Positions 51,242 to 59,603 of a stretch of 64,000 nt of DNA are shown piece by piece. This stretch comes from an uncultured Thermomicrobia bacterium. GTDB taxonomy: Bacteria; Chloroflexota; Chloroflexia; Thermomicrobiales; JALYUS01. Every line of letters begins with the position of its first letter. Position 1 is the first letter of the stretch. The stretch covers positions 62,001 to 126,000 of the forward strand of contig CALBSO010000109.1 of assembly GCA_937968015.1 (NCBI GenBank). The letters are read 5' to 3'. The position numbers were made by a program, and so were the translations under genes. The notes below the pieces were generated by a model. It did no database searches. It saw only the letters and a program-made list of their open reading frames with translations, and was not told the DNA's origin.

Positions 51242-52492
51242 ATGGCGCCCCGCGTCCTGCTCGTCTCCGCCGAGTACCCGCCCACGCCGGGCGGTGTCGG
51301 TGATTACACCGCGCTCCTTGCGGAGAGTCTCGCGGACATCGGTGCATCCGTTGCGGTGTTGACTTCTCCGACGAGCGGTAGGACGTTGAACGAGGCCATT
51401 ACCGTGTTTCCTGTCGTCCGCCGTTGGGATTGGGGTATCGCGCGTCTTGTACGTGAGATAGTCAAAGAAGTACGGCCCGATATCCTCCACCTTCAATACC
51501 AGACAGGGATGTACCGGATGCATCCGGCGATTAATTTGTTGCCCGGACGATCCCCGTTCGCGCGGGGAGAGGGGTATCGTTACGCGCCGGAGATACACCT
51601 TCGACCGAGGTTCGTGACAACGTTTCACGATCTGCGTCCTCCGTATCTCTTTCCAAAGGCTGGCCCTCTACGCAGACGGATCACCTACCATCTTGCTCGC
51701 GAAAGCGACGCCGTGATTGCGACGAACGGCGCGGACGCGCGGTCGCTTCAGGAATGGAACTGCACGACGGCGCTCATCCCGATAGGGAGTAACATCCCCC
51801 CGGCAGCCGCGCGCGATGCGCGGGCGATCCGCGCGCGGTACGCGATTCCCGCCGAGGCGGCGCTGCTGACGACATTCGGACTGATGAACCAGTCGAAGGG
51901 CATCGAGGCAGTGATAGACGCATTCGCTGTGCTGCGGCGGGAAGGGACGGACGCACATCTTCTGCTCGTCGGCGCGGGAGCAGGCGTGAATGATCCGACG
52001 AATCAGGCGACCGAGGCCGCCGTTGCGACGCGATGCGCGGCAGCGGGGCTGACCGCGTTCGTGCGAAAGACGGGCCAACTCCCCGCTGTCGAAGTCGCGG
52101 AGGCATTAGCGGCGAGCGATGTCTGCATACTGCCGTACCGCGATGGCGCGTCGCCACGGCGTGGGAGCCTGCTCGCCGCGCTCGCGCAGGGCATCCCGGT
52201 CGTCACGACGACGCCCGCAACCGGCGCATACGATGGCTTGCCCACGTTCCGCGATGGCGAGGTTGCGCGGTGCGTCCCGGCGGGCGATGCGCGGGCCGTC
52301 GCGGAGGCCGTGCAAGCGATCCGGCGTGACGATGCCCTCGCGGCACGCTTGCGCGTCGGCGCCGCTGCCTACGCGGCGCGGTATACGTGGCCCGCGATTG
52401 CCGCGCAGACGCTTGCGCTGTACAAGACGCTTGGGGTAGTGACAGCGGAAGAAACGGTCTCGCCGGTCGTGATGTCGGGAGTGGAACGCTGA
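51242..52492 (+). CDS. GT4-family glycosyltransferase
   Basis: A 416-residue GT-B enzyme. N-terminal YPPTPGGVGDYTALLAESL, donor region LTTFGLMNQSKGIEAVIDA and CILPYRDGASPRRGSLLAALAQG. Residues about 100-112 (LLPGRSPFARGEG) look like a translated palindromic repeat inserted between MHPAIN and RFVTTFHDLR, which are otherwise close in homologues. ATG at 51242 with GAGGA 8 bases before. Its TGA overlaps the next ATG (TGATG). Confidence 0.87.
   Translation: MAPRVLLVSAEYPPTPGGVGDYTALLAESLADIGASVAVLTSPTSGRTLNEAITVFPVVRRWDWGIARLVREIVKEVRPDILHLQYQTGMYRMHPAINLLPGRSPFARGEGYRYAPEIHLRPRFVTTFHDLRPPYLFPKAGPLRRRITYHLARESDAVIATNGADARSLQEWNCTTALIPIGSNIPPAAARDARAIRARYAIPAEAALLTTFGLMNQSKGIEAVIDAFAVLRREGTDAHLLLVGAGAGVNDPTNQATEAAVATRCAAAGLTAFVRKTGQLPAVEVAEALAASDVCILPYRDGASPRRGSLLAALAQGIPVVTTTPATGAYDGLPTFRDGEVARCVPAGDARAVAEAVQAIRRDDALAARLRVGAAAYAARYTWPAIAAQTLALYKTLGVVTAEETVSPVVMSGVER
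51552..51567 (+). repeat. Short palindromic repeat inside the GT4 gene
   Basis: CCCCG-TTCGCG-CGGGG followed by AGAGGGG, of the same word type as the recG insertion at 25715. It is read as part of GRSPFARGEG in frame. Confidence 0.5.
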
Positions 52493-54549
52493 TGGCGGTC
52501 GTCGGGCAACAAACGACGGCACATGCGGCATCGCCGCCACGCCAACGTTTCCACTGGGTTTACGGGCGCGGTGAGATACTCCCACTTCTGTTGCTCACGT
52601 TGCTCACACTGCTCGGTGGTCTCATGCGCCGTTATCATCTCGGCCAGCAAGGTCTCTGGTTCGACGAAGCGGATCTCGTGATGCGCGCCCGTCAGCCGTT
52701 GCCGGATTTGCTGCGGAACTTCCTCAGTCCGGGCGAGAACGGGCCGCTCTATACTTTCGGCATGGCCTTGTGGGTCAAGGTCCTGGGCACATCGGAAGTC
52801 GCCGTCCGGTTGCCCTCGGCCATCGCGGGGACGCTCGCGATCCCCGCGATGTACGGCCTCGGGCGCGCCCTGCGTAGCCCACGCCTCGGCCTGATCGCCG
52901 CCGCGCTCCTCACCGTCTCGCCGTACGCGCACTGGTACGCGCAGGACGCGAAGATGTACAGCCTGCTCATCCTCCTCACGATCGTGGCGACGTGGGTGCT
53001 GCTCGTTGCGATCCGGCGCGGGGGCGCGGCGTGGATCGTCTACGGGATTGTTGCGGCGCTGACATTGGGCATCCATGCCACATTCCTCCTGGCGCTCGCC
53101 GCGCACGCCGTGATCGCCACTCGCCTCTGGCGTGCGGGATACGGCGTGCGGCCGGCGGGGCGGCAGGCACGCGGGCTGGCAATCCTCATTGGTGTAGCCG
53201 CGCTCCCGCTCCTTATCTGGGGCGCGATCTTCGCCGTCCGAAATGGTCCGACATGGCAGGTGAAGGCTACACCCTGGGCGCTCCTTCACCGCATGCTCGT
53301 CGAATTCAGTGTCACGCATCGTGCCGGTGATGCCACACAGGCGTGGGGCGCCTCGCTCTACGTCGTGTTCGCCGCCCTCGGTGTCGTTTTGACGTGGCGG
53401 GCGGGGAAGGGAGGAGCCTTCCCTCCGCGCCTTGCGCTGCTCATTGTCGGCGCGATGACCGCCGTGCCGAGCGTGCTCTTCATGCTGCTCTCGCTGCAAC
53501 GCGCGGTCTTTGAGCCTCGCTACCTCATCGTCGCGCTGCCGGGCTTTCTGCTCCTTGCCGCGCTCGGGATTGATGGTCTGCTGCGCTGGCGCCCGACGTG
53601 GCTGCTCGCCGGTGCGGGCGGCATCGCCGTGTTGATCGTGACGGGGATACCGTTGCGGGATGTGAATTTCTCGACCGTGCCGCAAAAAGAGGATTGGCGC
53701 GAGGCGTACCGCCATCTCGCGGAGCACGCGCGCGCCGGTGATGGCGTCGTGATCTATCCGGGCTACCTCCGTTCAACCTACGACTACTACGCGATGCAGT
53801 TCCCGGCGCTGCGCAATCTCTCGGTCGTCACGCCGCCATCGCTCGCGCCGGGAACAGAGATTTCCGACCGCGCGTTGGAGGCATTCTTTACGGCGAATAC
53901 ACAGGGTTGGGAACGCGCCTGGCTCGTCGAGTCGCCGGAGCGCGCGCCGAGTCAGGACCCGGATGGGCGGATTCTCGGCTTCTATACGGAGGGCATTCCC
54001 GTCGTCAACCCGCGCGGACAGACGCTCTTCGAGCAACAGAAGTATAATGGCGTTCTTCTCGATTGCTTCGCCTACGACGGGCCATATCGCGCCGACCGGC
54101 CGCCGCCGCAAGTGACGCCCGATCTCCGCATCGGCAACACAGGTATCGGTCTCTTCGGCGTGTCGCTCGAAACGCCGGGAGGAGGTACGTCGGTTGCGCG
54201 CGGATCGTTCGCGCCGCTTCTGCTCCGCTGGACCGTGCTGGACGGGGCGATCTCGGACGATTACACCGTACTTGTCCGGCTCGTGGATGCGACGGGTCGC
54301 GAGGTGGGCCGGTACGACATCCCGCCGCTCGATGGCCACTGGGCGACGAGTACCTGGCAGCCGAAGGATGACCCCTACGACCCGCATGACCTCTCTATTC
54401 CGTCCGCCCTCGCGCCGGGGCAGTACCGTATCCTCATTGGCATGGCGCCCGTGAGCGATCCCACGCACCCGCTGCCCATCTTGAGTCGCGACGGCGCGCG
54501 CGTAGACACCAATGGGTTGGTCGCGGTCATGCCGATCACCGTGACATAA
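52492..54549 (+). CDS. GT39/PMT-like membrane glycosyltransferase
   Basis: A 685-residue membrane enzyme. First span about 28-45, then the catalytic WFDEADLV with D58-E59 (the polyprenyl-phosphate sugar GT-C motif), and about 10 spans to residue 400. The C-terminal 280 residues are outside the membrane: an extracytoplasmic helical/beta part (EDWREAYRHLAEHA) and a beta domain (TVLVRLVDATGREVGRYD). Likely transfers a sugar from a polyprenyl-phosphate donor at the outer face. Coupled to the GT4 gene. Confidence 0.87.
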   Translation: MAVVGQQTTAHAASPPRQRFHWVYGRGEILPLLLLTLLTLLGGLMRRYHLGQQGLWFDEADLVMRARQPLPDLLRNFLSPGENGPLYTFGMALWVKVLGTSEVAVRLPSAIAGTLAIPAMYGLGRALRSPRLGLIAAALLTVSPYAHWYAQDAKMYSLLILLTIVATWVLLVAIRRGGAAWIVYGIVAALTLGIHATFLLALAAHAVIATRLWRAGYGVRPAGRQARGLAILIGVAALPLLIWGAIFAVRNGPTWQVKATPWALLHRMLVEFSVTHRAGDATQAWGASLYVVFAALGVVLTWRAGKGGAFPPRLALLIVGAMTAVPSVLFMLLSLQRAVFEPRYLIVALPGFLLLAALGIDGLLRWRPTWLLAGAGGIAVLIVTGIPLRDVNFSTVPQKEDWREAYRHLAEHARAGDGVVIYPGYLRSTYDYYAMQFPALRNLSVVTPPSLAPGTEISDRALEAFFTANTQGWERAWLVESPERAPSQDPDGRILGFYTEGIPVVNPRGQTLFEQQKYNGVLLDCFAYDGPYRADRPPPQVTPDLRIGNTGIGLFGVSLETPGGGTSVARGSFAPLLLRWTVLDGAISDDYTVLVRLVDATGREVGRYDIPPLDGHWATSTWQPKDDPYDPHDLSIPSALAPGQYRILIGMAPVSDPTHPLPILSRDGARVDTNGLVAVMPITVT

Positions 54550-54552
54550 GAC

Positions 54553-54622
54553 TGGTGGCTGGGTGCCCTTTGGGTAGATTCAGCCTGCGCAGCGATGCAG
54601 GCTGGAAAGCCCGCGCTACCAC
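54553..54622. terminator. Palindrome between convergent GT39 and formamidase genes
   Basis: Inner stem CAGCCTGC-GCAGCGAT-GCAGGCTG, with outer GGTGG/CCACC pairs. It starts 4 bases after the GT39 stop and ends at the formamidase stop. It also carries GGGTGCCCTTTGGG, the core of the 34-bp repeat. Confidence 0.6.
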
Positions 54623-55549
54623 CTATTTGAAGATACTCATCGGCAGGTACGCCGAGACGATCCAGTTCGGCGCATCCACGATCTCGCTGATCTTCAAATC
54701 CACCGCCGCGCCGCAGAGACAGTACGCCTGCTCGCGCGTCATCGCGTAGTGCGTGGCGAGGTGGTCAATCATGTAGCGGATCGCCTGCTGGGCATCCGTG
54801 AAAAGATCAGGGCCGTGCGCGGTCGTCACGAAGTAGCCGCCGGTGTCCGTGACCGTCAACTTCTTGCCTGGTGGGGTTGTGAAGCGCAGTTCCGGGATGT
54901 TCGCGCCCTTGCTCAGGGTGAACCGCAGCGTGACGGTCATCGGCGTCTCGATGCCGGTGCCGTTCACCTCGCCATCCCCTTGCGCGGAGTGGCAATCGCC
55001 GCAGGAGAAGAGGGCGCCGGGAACGAGGACAGGGAACGAGACGACCGCGCCGGGGGTCAGATGGCGGATATCGAGGTTGCCGCCATTCTCGCGCGGCGGG
55101 ATGGTCGTGAAGCGCCCGTTGTCGCGCGGTGCGACACCCATACACCCACAGAATGGCTCGTACGGAATGCGGATGTCCGGGCGGAACTCGCAATCCGTTC
55201 CGAGATTGTAGTGGTGCAAATAGGGGGCCGAGAAATCGTCCGCGAGCAGGCCGAAACCGGGGATGACGGCGTTCCAGCCCCATCCTTTGTGCGCGAGGCT
55301 GACGACCTCAACATTGAGCGCGTCGCCGGGCGCCGCACCCTCGATGAGGACCGGGCCGGTGAGGGGATGAATCGGGTCGAAGCTGAGCGTTGTGAGCGAC
55401 GCCGACGGCGCGCCGGGGGCGACTTGCCGTGCGGACGCTTCGAGCGTCTCAAACACAACGGTGTCACCGGGTTGGATACGGAGACGGGGCGGATGGGTGT
55501 TGTCCCAGAAGGCGTGCGGCTGGCGGTCATCCAGATGATACGTTGCCAT
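54623..55549 (-). CDS. Acetamidase/formamidase family protein
   Basis: A 308-residue FmdA_AmdA enzyme that hydrolyses short amides to ammonia and the acid. It has a beta-rich core (IQPGDTVVFETLEASA; GPVLIEGAAPGDALNVEV), the conserved YEPFCGCMGVAP, and CGDCHSAQGDGEVNGTGIE. Cytoplasmic, zinc-dependent in studied members. AAAGGAG lies upstream of the ATG. No amide transporter is beside it. Confidence 0.9.
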   Translation of the reverse strand: MATYHLDDRQPHAFWDNTHPPRLRIQPGDTVVFETLEASARQVAPGAPSASLTTLSFDPIHPLTGPVLIEGAAPGDALNVEVVSLAHKGWGWNAVIPGFGLLADDFSAPYLHHYNLGTDCEFRPDIRIPYEPFCGCMGVAPRDNGRFTTIPPRENGGNLDIRHLTPGAVVSFPVLVPGALFSCGDCHSAQGDGEVNGTGIETPMTVTLRFTLSKGANIPELRFTTPPGKKLTVTDTGGYFVTTAHGPDLFTDAQQAIRYMIDHLATHYAMTREQAYCLCGAAVDLKISEIVDAPNWIVSAYLPMSIFK

Positions 55550-55862
55550 GAGTGACTGCTCCTTTCATTGGACTGCCGACAGTATGTGCGTTGTTCCTGA
55601 ACCCTGTTGGCGAGGAAATCTGCCATGCTTCGGCGAATCGAGGCTGCGCGGTGGCATTGCGGTCTCCTTCGCGGTATGCGGCGTATCGGCGTTGCCCCGC
55701 ATAGTATGCGCGCCCCGCCGGAGGCGATCAACCGGTTGCCATCAAAAACCAAAGCCGCGCGGAAGTTGGGCGGAAGGCTTGCGGCATAGCGCAGACCATG
55801 AGACAATACGTACGAAGTGAACGTACACTCGAATTGCGTGAGACGAGCGATTCGGGGCGGAG
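55550..55862. other. Intergenic region between divergent genes
   Basis: About 310 bases. No convincing ORF, tRNA or strong hairpin is seen. It contains start regions for the formamidase (minus) and the PP2C-propeller protein (plus). Confidence 0.5.
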
Positions 55863-58046
55863 ATGACAGGCATTGTCGGGGGTGGCATGGCGTTCGCAAT
55901 CAGATCGCGCCGCGCCGTACGGGCACAACCCACATGGACGGTCGTGCCGTTCGACGCGTGCGGTGCGGGTGTCGGCGAGATTCCGCTGACGGTCGCGATC
56001 GAAACGCCGCATGATAGCGAGACGTTGCTCATCCTTTGTGCCGAGGCCATGCATCCCGACCCGGAGGCGACGCGGCGCTGTCTGCTTGCGCTCGATGCTT
56101 TCCGTGCCGGGTATGCCGGGGCGGGGTCGCGCATGCTCACCAACGCACTGATCGCGGGCATGGAGGAAGCGAATCGCGCGCTGTACGATCAGCGCGCGTC
56201 GCGTGGGATGCATCAGCCGGCCGGTATTGGGCTGACGGCGTTCGTCGCGCGGGGTGCGGATGCCTACGTTATCCAGGCCGGGCCGGGTCAGGCGCTGATC
56301 GTCGGCGCGGAAGCGATCACGGCGCTGCCACCGTTGCATCGCCACGGACAGCCTGACTCCGCGCCGCTCGGCACGCTCCCGACGGTCGAGCCGGATCTCT
56401 TTCATGTGGACGTGGGCGAGGGACTCTTCGCCGCCCTCTGCGTCTCCGCGCTCGGTCGCGTGTTGTCCCGCGAGGACGACGGGCCGCTCCTGGCATGCGA
56501 TGCGGCGCATGCGGCGAACTATCTCGTTGCGCTCGGCACACGTTACCGATTGCCGCAGGCGTACGGCGTCCTCTGTTCGACGATGAGCGGCAACGACGGG
56601 CGATCAGGTGTGTCGCGTCCAGGCGGCACGGTCGGGTGGCCCGCGCCCGCGATTGCGGAAGACTCGTTTACTGAGACATGGCCTACGGGTCTTCCGCTTC
56701 CCGAAGAACCATCCCGGCATGCGCGATACGTGCCCGCGCCTGTGCCTCAGCGTGACGAGGACGAACCGCGTTGGGACTATCTCGGAGAGCGGGAACAACG
56801 CGTTCGATCCGGACGCCAGCGCGGGTGGCGCGGGGAAGCGGCCCGGTCGCGGGCCGTGCGATGGGACGATCCATATCGCCCGCGCCGCGCCTGGAAGCTA
56901 CCGCAATTGCCACCGCGCCTCTGGGTTCTCGCCGGTGGGTTTCTGCTCGCGCTCGCGCTCGCTGCGTTGATCGGCACTGTCCACACACTGGCGGCGCACC
57001 GCGCGAACACCGCAACGCTGCATGAGTTGGACGGCATCGCGGCGGCGCGATTGCAGGCGGTCGCGCACGGCGACCCCCAGGCGCAATACACCGCACTGAC
57101 GGCGGTGGGTGGGCAGTTGGAGAAAGTGGCGGCGGAAGGCCGGCAAACAACGCGCGTTGCCCAGGAACGGCAGGCGCTGACCCAGGCGCTCGACGCGGCA
57201 ACTGGCGTGACGCGTGTCACGCCGCGCCCGGTGATGGCGCTGCCGCATTTTGATGGCGGTCCGGGTAGCCATCGTCTCCTCCTCGCGGGCGACGACGGCA
57301 ATCTCTACCTCCTTGAACGCGACAAGAACGATTGGGGCGTCTATGCCGTCAATCCGGTGGCGCAGAAGCCGGATCGCCTGTTCACGACAGGCAATGTCGC
57401 CAATAAAGTGCCGGCGGGTGAGTTGCGTGGGTTGATCTGGGTCGGTGGGCCGGCGACGACGGATCGCACGCGCCTCTTCGCGCGTACCGCGACCGGCGCG
57501 TGGGGCGAACTGGCGCTTCCCGCGCTCGCTGAGAACCGCCCGACCGCGATCGTCGCGCTCGGCGACGGTCTGTATCTGCTCGACCGCGCGGTCGGCGTCA
57601 TCGTACGCGTCCCGTTCGCCGGCGGTGGCGGCGTGAAACCATGGACGACCGACGCGGCGACCGCCGAACTGAAAACGGCGGTGGACATGACGAGCGACGG
57701 TCAGACCATCTGGGTGTTGCTCGCGGACGGGCGTGTGCGCGGCTTCGTTGGTGGGGCGCCCGCGCAACTGATCGCAACCACCGCTATCCCGCCAATCAAG
57801 GAACCGACCGCGATCGCGTCCTCCGCGAGCAGCCCGTATCTCTATATCGCGGATGGAGCACAGGGACGGATCTTGCGCGTGCGGAAGGCCGATGGACGAC
57901 TGGTACAGGTGTTACGGGCGGCGGACGGCGCGCCACCGATCACGCCGGTGCAAGGTCTGGCAATAGACGAAGGGAAAGGCACACTGTGGTATGTCACTGC
58001 TGACGGGATCGTTACATTGCCATTGCCGCCCGTTGGTGGCGCATAA
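55863..58046 (+). CDS. Degenerate PP2C-like domain, transmembrane segment and extracytoplasmic beta-propeller
   Basis: A 727-residue protein. Residues about 15-225 follow the PP2C layout (LTNALIAGMEEANRALYD; GIGLTAFVARGADAYVIQAG; LFHVDVGEGLFAALCVSALG), but the metal site is lost: the usual DGMGG reads CAEAMHP and GDSR reads AGPGQ. After a charged linker is one membrane span (LWVLAGGFLLALALAALIG, near 358-376). The rest is a propeller-like domain with repeated NLYLLER, DGLYLLDRAVG and PYLYIADGAQGRILRVRKADG-type strands (shown in parts). It may relay signals without catalysis. Function is unknown. Confidence 0.7.
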   Translation: MTGIVGGGMAFAIRSRRAVRAQPTWTVVPFDACGAGVGEIPLTVAIETPHDSETLLILCAEAMHPDPEATRRCLLALDAFRAGYAGAGSRMLTNALIAGMEEANRALYDQRASRGMHQPAGIGLTAFVARGADAYVIQAGPGQALIVGAEAITALPPLHRHGQPDSAPLGTLPTVEPDLFHVDVGEGLFAALCVSALGRVLSREDDGPLLACDAAHAANYLVALGTRYRLPQAYGVLCSTMSGNDGRSGVSRPGGTVGWPAPAIAEDSFTETWPTGLPLPEEPSRHARYVPAPVPQRDEDEPRWDYLGEREQRVRSGRQRGWRGEAARSRAVRWDDPYRPRRAWKLPQLPPRLWVLAGGFLLALALAALIGTVHTLAAHRANTATLHELDGIAAARLQAVAHGDPQAQYTALTAVGGQLEKVAAEGRQTTRVAQERQALTQALDAATGVTRVTPRPVMALPHFDGGPGSHRLLLAGDDGNLYLLERDKNDWGVYAVNPVAQKPDRLFTTGNVANKVPAGELRGLIWVGGPATTDRTRLFARTATGAWGELALPALAENRPTAIVALGDGLYLLDRAVGVIVRVPFAGGGGVKPWTTDAATAELKTAVDMTSDGQTIWVLLADGRVRGFVGGAPAQLIATTAIPPIKEPTAIASSASSPYLYIADGAQGRILRVRKADGRLVQVLRAADGAPPITPVQGLAIDEGKGTLWYVTADGIVTLPLPPVGGA

Positions 58047-58066
58047 TCCGCTCGACATAATTCGTA

Positions 58067-58075
58067 TGGTATACT
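58067..58075 (+). promoter_or_regulatory. Extended -10 promoter element TGGTATACT
   Basis: An extended -10 (TGG then TATACT) 67 bases before the HPRT fusion gene. No clear -35 is seen. Confidence 0.45.
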
Positions 58076-58141
58076 CGATGCAGGTAGGAGCGTGGAGAAA
58101 GTGATACGAGACGCACCTATTGAGCCGCGAAAGGAGCACGC

Positions 58142-59191
58142 GTGGCGCAAGATCGCGTAAATGCCCCCGACTGGGATGGCCGCCCGTCGCTCGTCCCGGA
58201 CGACGCAGCCGCGCCTATCGCGCCGTTGCCTGTGCCTTCCTCGTCGCCAGCGCCTGCTCCCTTCGCCCATCAGGCCGAAGCGGATTTTGCGGAACTGCTC
58301 AACTTCTATCGCATTCCCTGGCTCTACGAACCGACGTCGTTCGCGATCGAATGGGAAGATGATGCGGTCACGGAGATGTTCACGCCCGATTTTTACCTTC
58401 CCGATCAGGATCTGTATGTCGAGTTGACAACGATGAAGCAGAGCCTGGTGACGAAGAAGAACCGCAAGGTACGGCGGCTACGCGAGTTGTATCCCGACCT
58501 GCAGATCAAACTGCTCTACCGCCGCGATTACCAGCAACTCGTCGCGCAGTACGGCTACGGTGCGCTGGAAATCACCGAACTGCGGCCGGAGGACATTGAC
58601 CGTATCCTCGTCAGCCCCGCCGAACTCCACGAGCGGGTCGTCGCACTTGGTGAGCAAATCTCACACGATTATGCCGACCGGACGGTCGTGCTCGTCGGCG
58701 TGCTCAAAGGCGTGACCTTCTTCCTGGCGGACCTCGCGCGCGCGATTACGCGGCCGCTGGCGATTGATTATCTGGCGGTCGCGGGGTATGGGACACCGGC
58801 AAAGGGCCGCTCGCGGCAGCCGGGAGCGGTGCGGATCATCAAGGACCTGGATGAGGAGATTGTCGGCCAGCATGTGATTCTCGTCGAAGATGTTGTCAAT
58901 ACCGGCTTGTCACTCGCCTATATCCTCAAACACCTGAAGGCGAAGAAGCCCGCAAGCATCGCGGTCGTGACGCTGCTGGATAAAGTGGACAAGCGCCTCG
59001 TGGATGTGCCGCTCGATTACGTCGGCTTTCCGTGCCCGAACGAGTTCGTGATCGGGTATGGACTGGACTACCGCGAGCGGTATCGCAACCTGTCGTTCCT
59101 TTGCGTGCTGAAGTCGGAGGCGTACGAGCAGACCGCGCCGCTCAGGCCGCGCGAGGATGTCGTCGTGAGCGAAGTGGCACACACAAAGTAA
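58142..59191 (+). CDS. PD-(D/E)xK-like domain fused to hypoxanthine phosphoribosyltransferase
   Basis: A 349-residue fusion. Residues about 43-138 resemble a small restriction-endonuclease-like fold: E51-LLNFYRIPWLYEP, then FTPDFYLPDQDLYVELTTMK with D83 and E94 in the usual positions, T96 in place of the expected Lys, and K99 nearby. Residues about 150-330 are HPRT: LVGVLKGVTFFLADLAR, PRPP loop VEDVVNTGLSL (249-258) and the purine-end motif VIGYGLDYRERYRNL. In classic HPRT the loop reads EDIIDTG, where the last Asp is the base; here it is Asn253. Role likely purine salvage; whether the first domain cleaves or binds nucleic acid is unknown. GTG start with AAAGGAG upstream. Confidence 0.75.
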   Translation: MAQDRVNAPDWDGRPSLVPDDAAAPIAPLPVPSSSPAPAPFAHQAEADFAELLNFYRIPWLYEPTSFAIEWEDDAVTEMFTPDFYLPDQDLYVELTTMKQSLVTKKNRKVRRLRELYPDLQIKLLYRRDYQQLVAQYGYGALEITELRPEDIDRILVSPAELHERVVALGEQISHDYADRTVVLVGVLKGVTFFLADLARAITRPLAIDYLAVAGYGTPAKGRSRQPGAVRIIKDLDEEIVGQHVILVEDVVNTGLSLAYILKHLKAKKPASIAVVTLLDKVDKRLVDVPLDYVGFPCPNEFVIGYGLDYRERYRNLSFLCVLKSEAYEQTAPLRPREDVVVSEVAHTK

Positions 59192-59603
59192 GAGCCCCAA
59201 CGGGTCTTGGCTGAGGCTCCTGAAACCGCTGGCTCCTGCGCCGCCTGCCATCTCGTCCGGGACTTGCGTCTAGCCGAAACGGCATTCGGTTTGGGATGAT
59301 CCATGGGGCTGGACGCGCTGCGGGAGCCCGCTTGCCTGCACCATTTCCGCCAGTGACTTCAGAGAACCGTCCGTAACTCCTTGGAACTCTTACCATCTGT
59401 ACGTTACACCCTGTACGGTCATTTGTCAAGGGGTTTTGCGCGCAATTTCCACAGAAGACGTAAATTGCCCAGTGCGAACCTTCTGTCAACTCATTACGTC
59501 AAGTCAGAGATGGCCCGGAGAACGGAATCCGGTATTCTGCGGCGTGGTCGTCAAAAAGAGAAAAGCCGCCGTGTGGCGGCACGTTGATCTCCGCGGTACT
59601 GTG
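59192..59603. other. Intergenic region between convergent HPRT and cell-wall hydrolase genes
   Basis: About 410 bases without a gene. It holds the terminator at 59552-59580. A few weak inverted repeats (for example GAGCC near 59194 and GGCTC near 59214) could end HPRT transcription. No tRNA was found. Confidence 0.55.
59552..59580 (-). terminator. Terminator of the NlpC/P60 gene
   Basis: On the minus strand GCCGCC-ACAC-GGCGGC is followed by TTTTCTCTTTTT. The stem is 6 bp of GC pairs, a clear intrinsic terminator. Confidence 0.85.

Noticed and set aside
52369..53727. 452-codon minus-strand frame across the GT39 gene
   Set aside because: Composition is charged low-complexity and opposite a clear membrane enzyme.
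55548..55820. 90-codon plus-strand frame in the formamidase upstream region
   Set aside because: No binding site, no family, and composition unlike neighbouring proteins.
59192..59603. Possible tRNA or small RNA gene in the 410-base gap
   Set aside because: No cloverleaf or CCA-end pattern was found; only the NlpC/P60 terminator is convincing.
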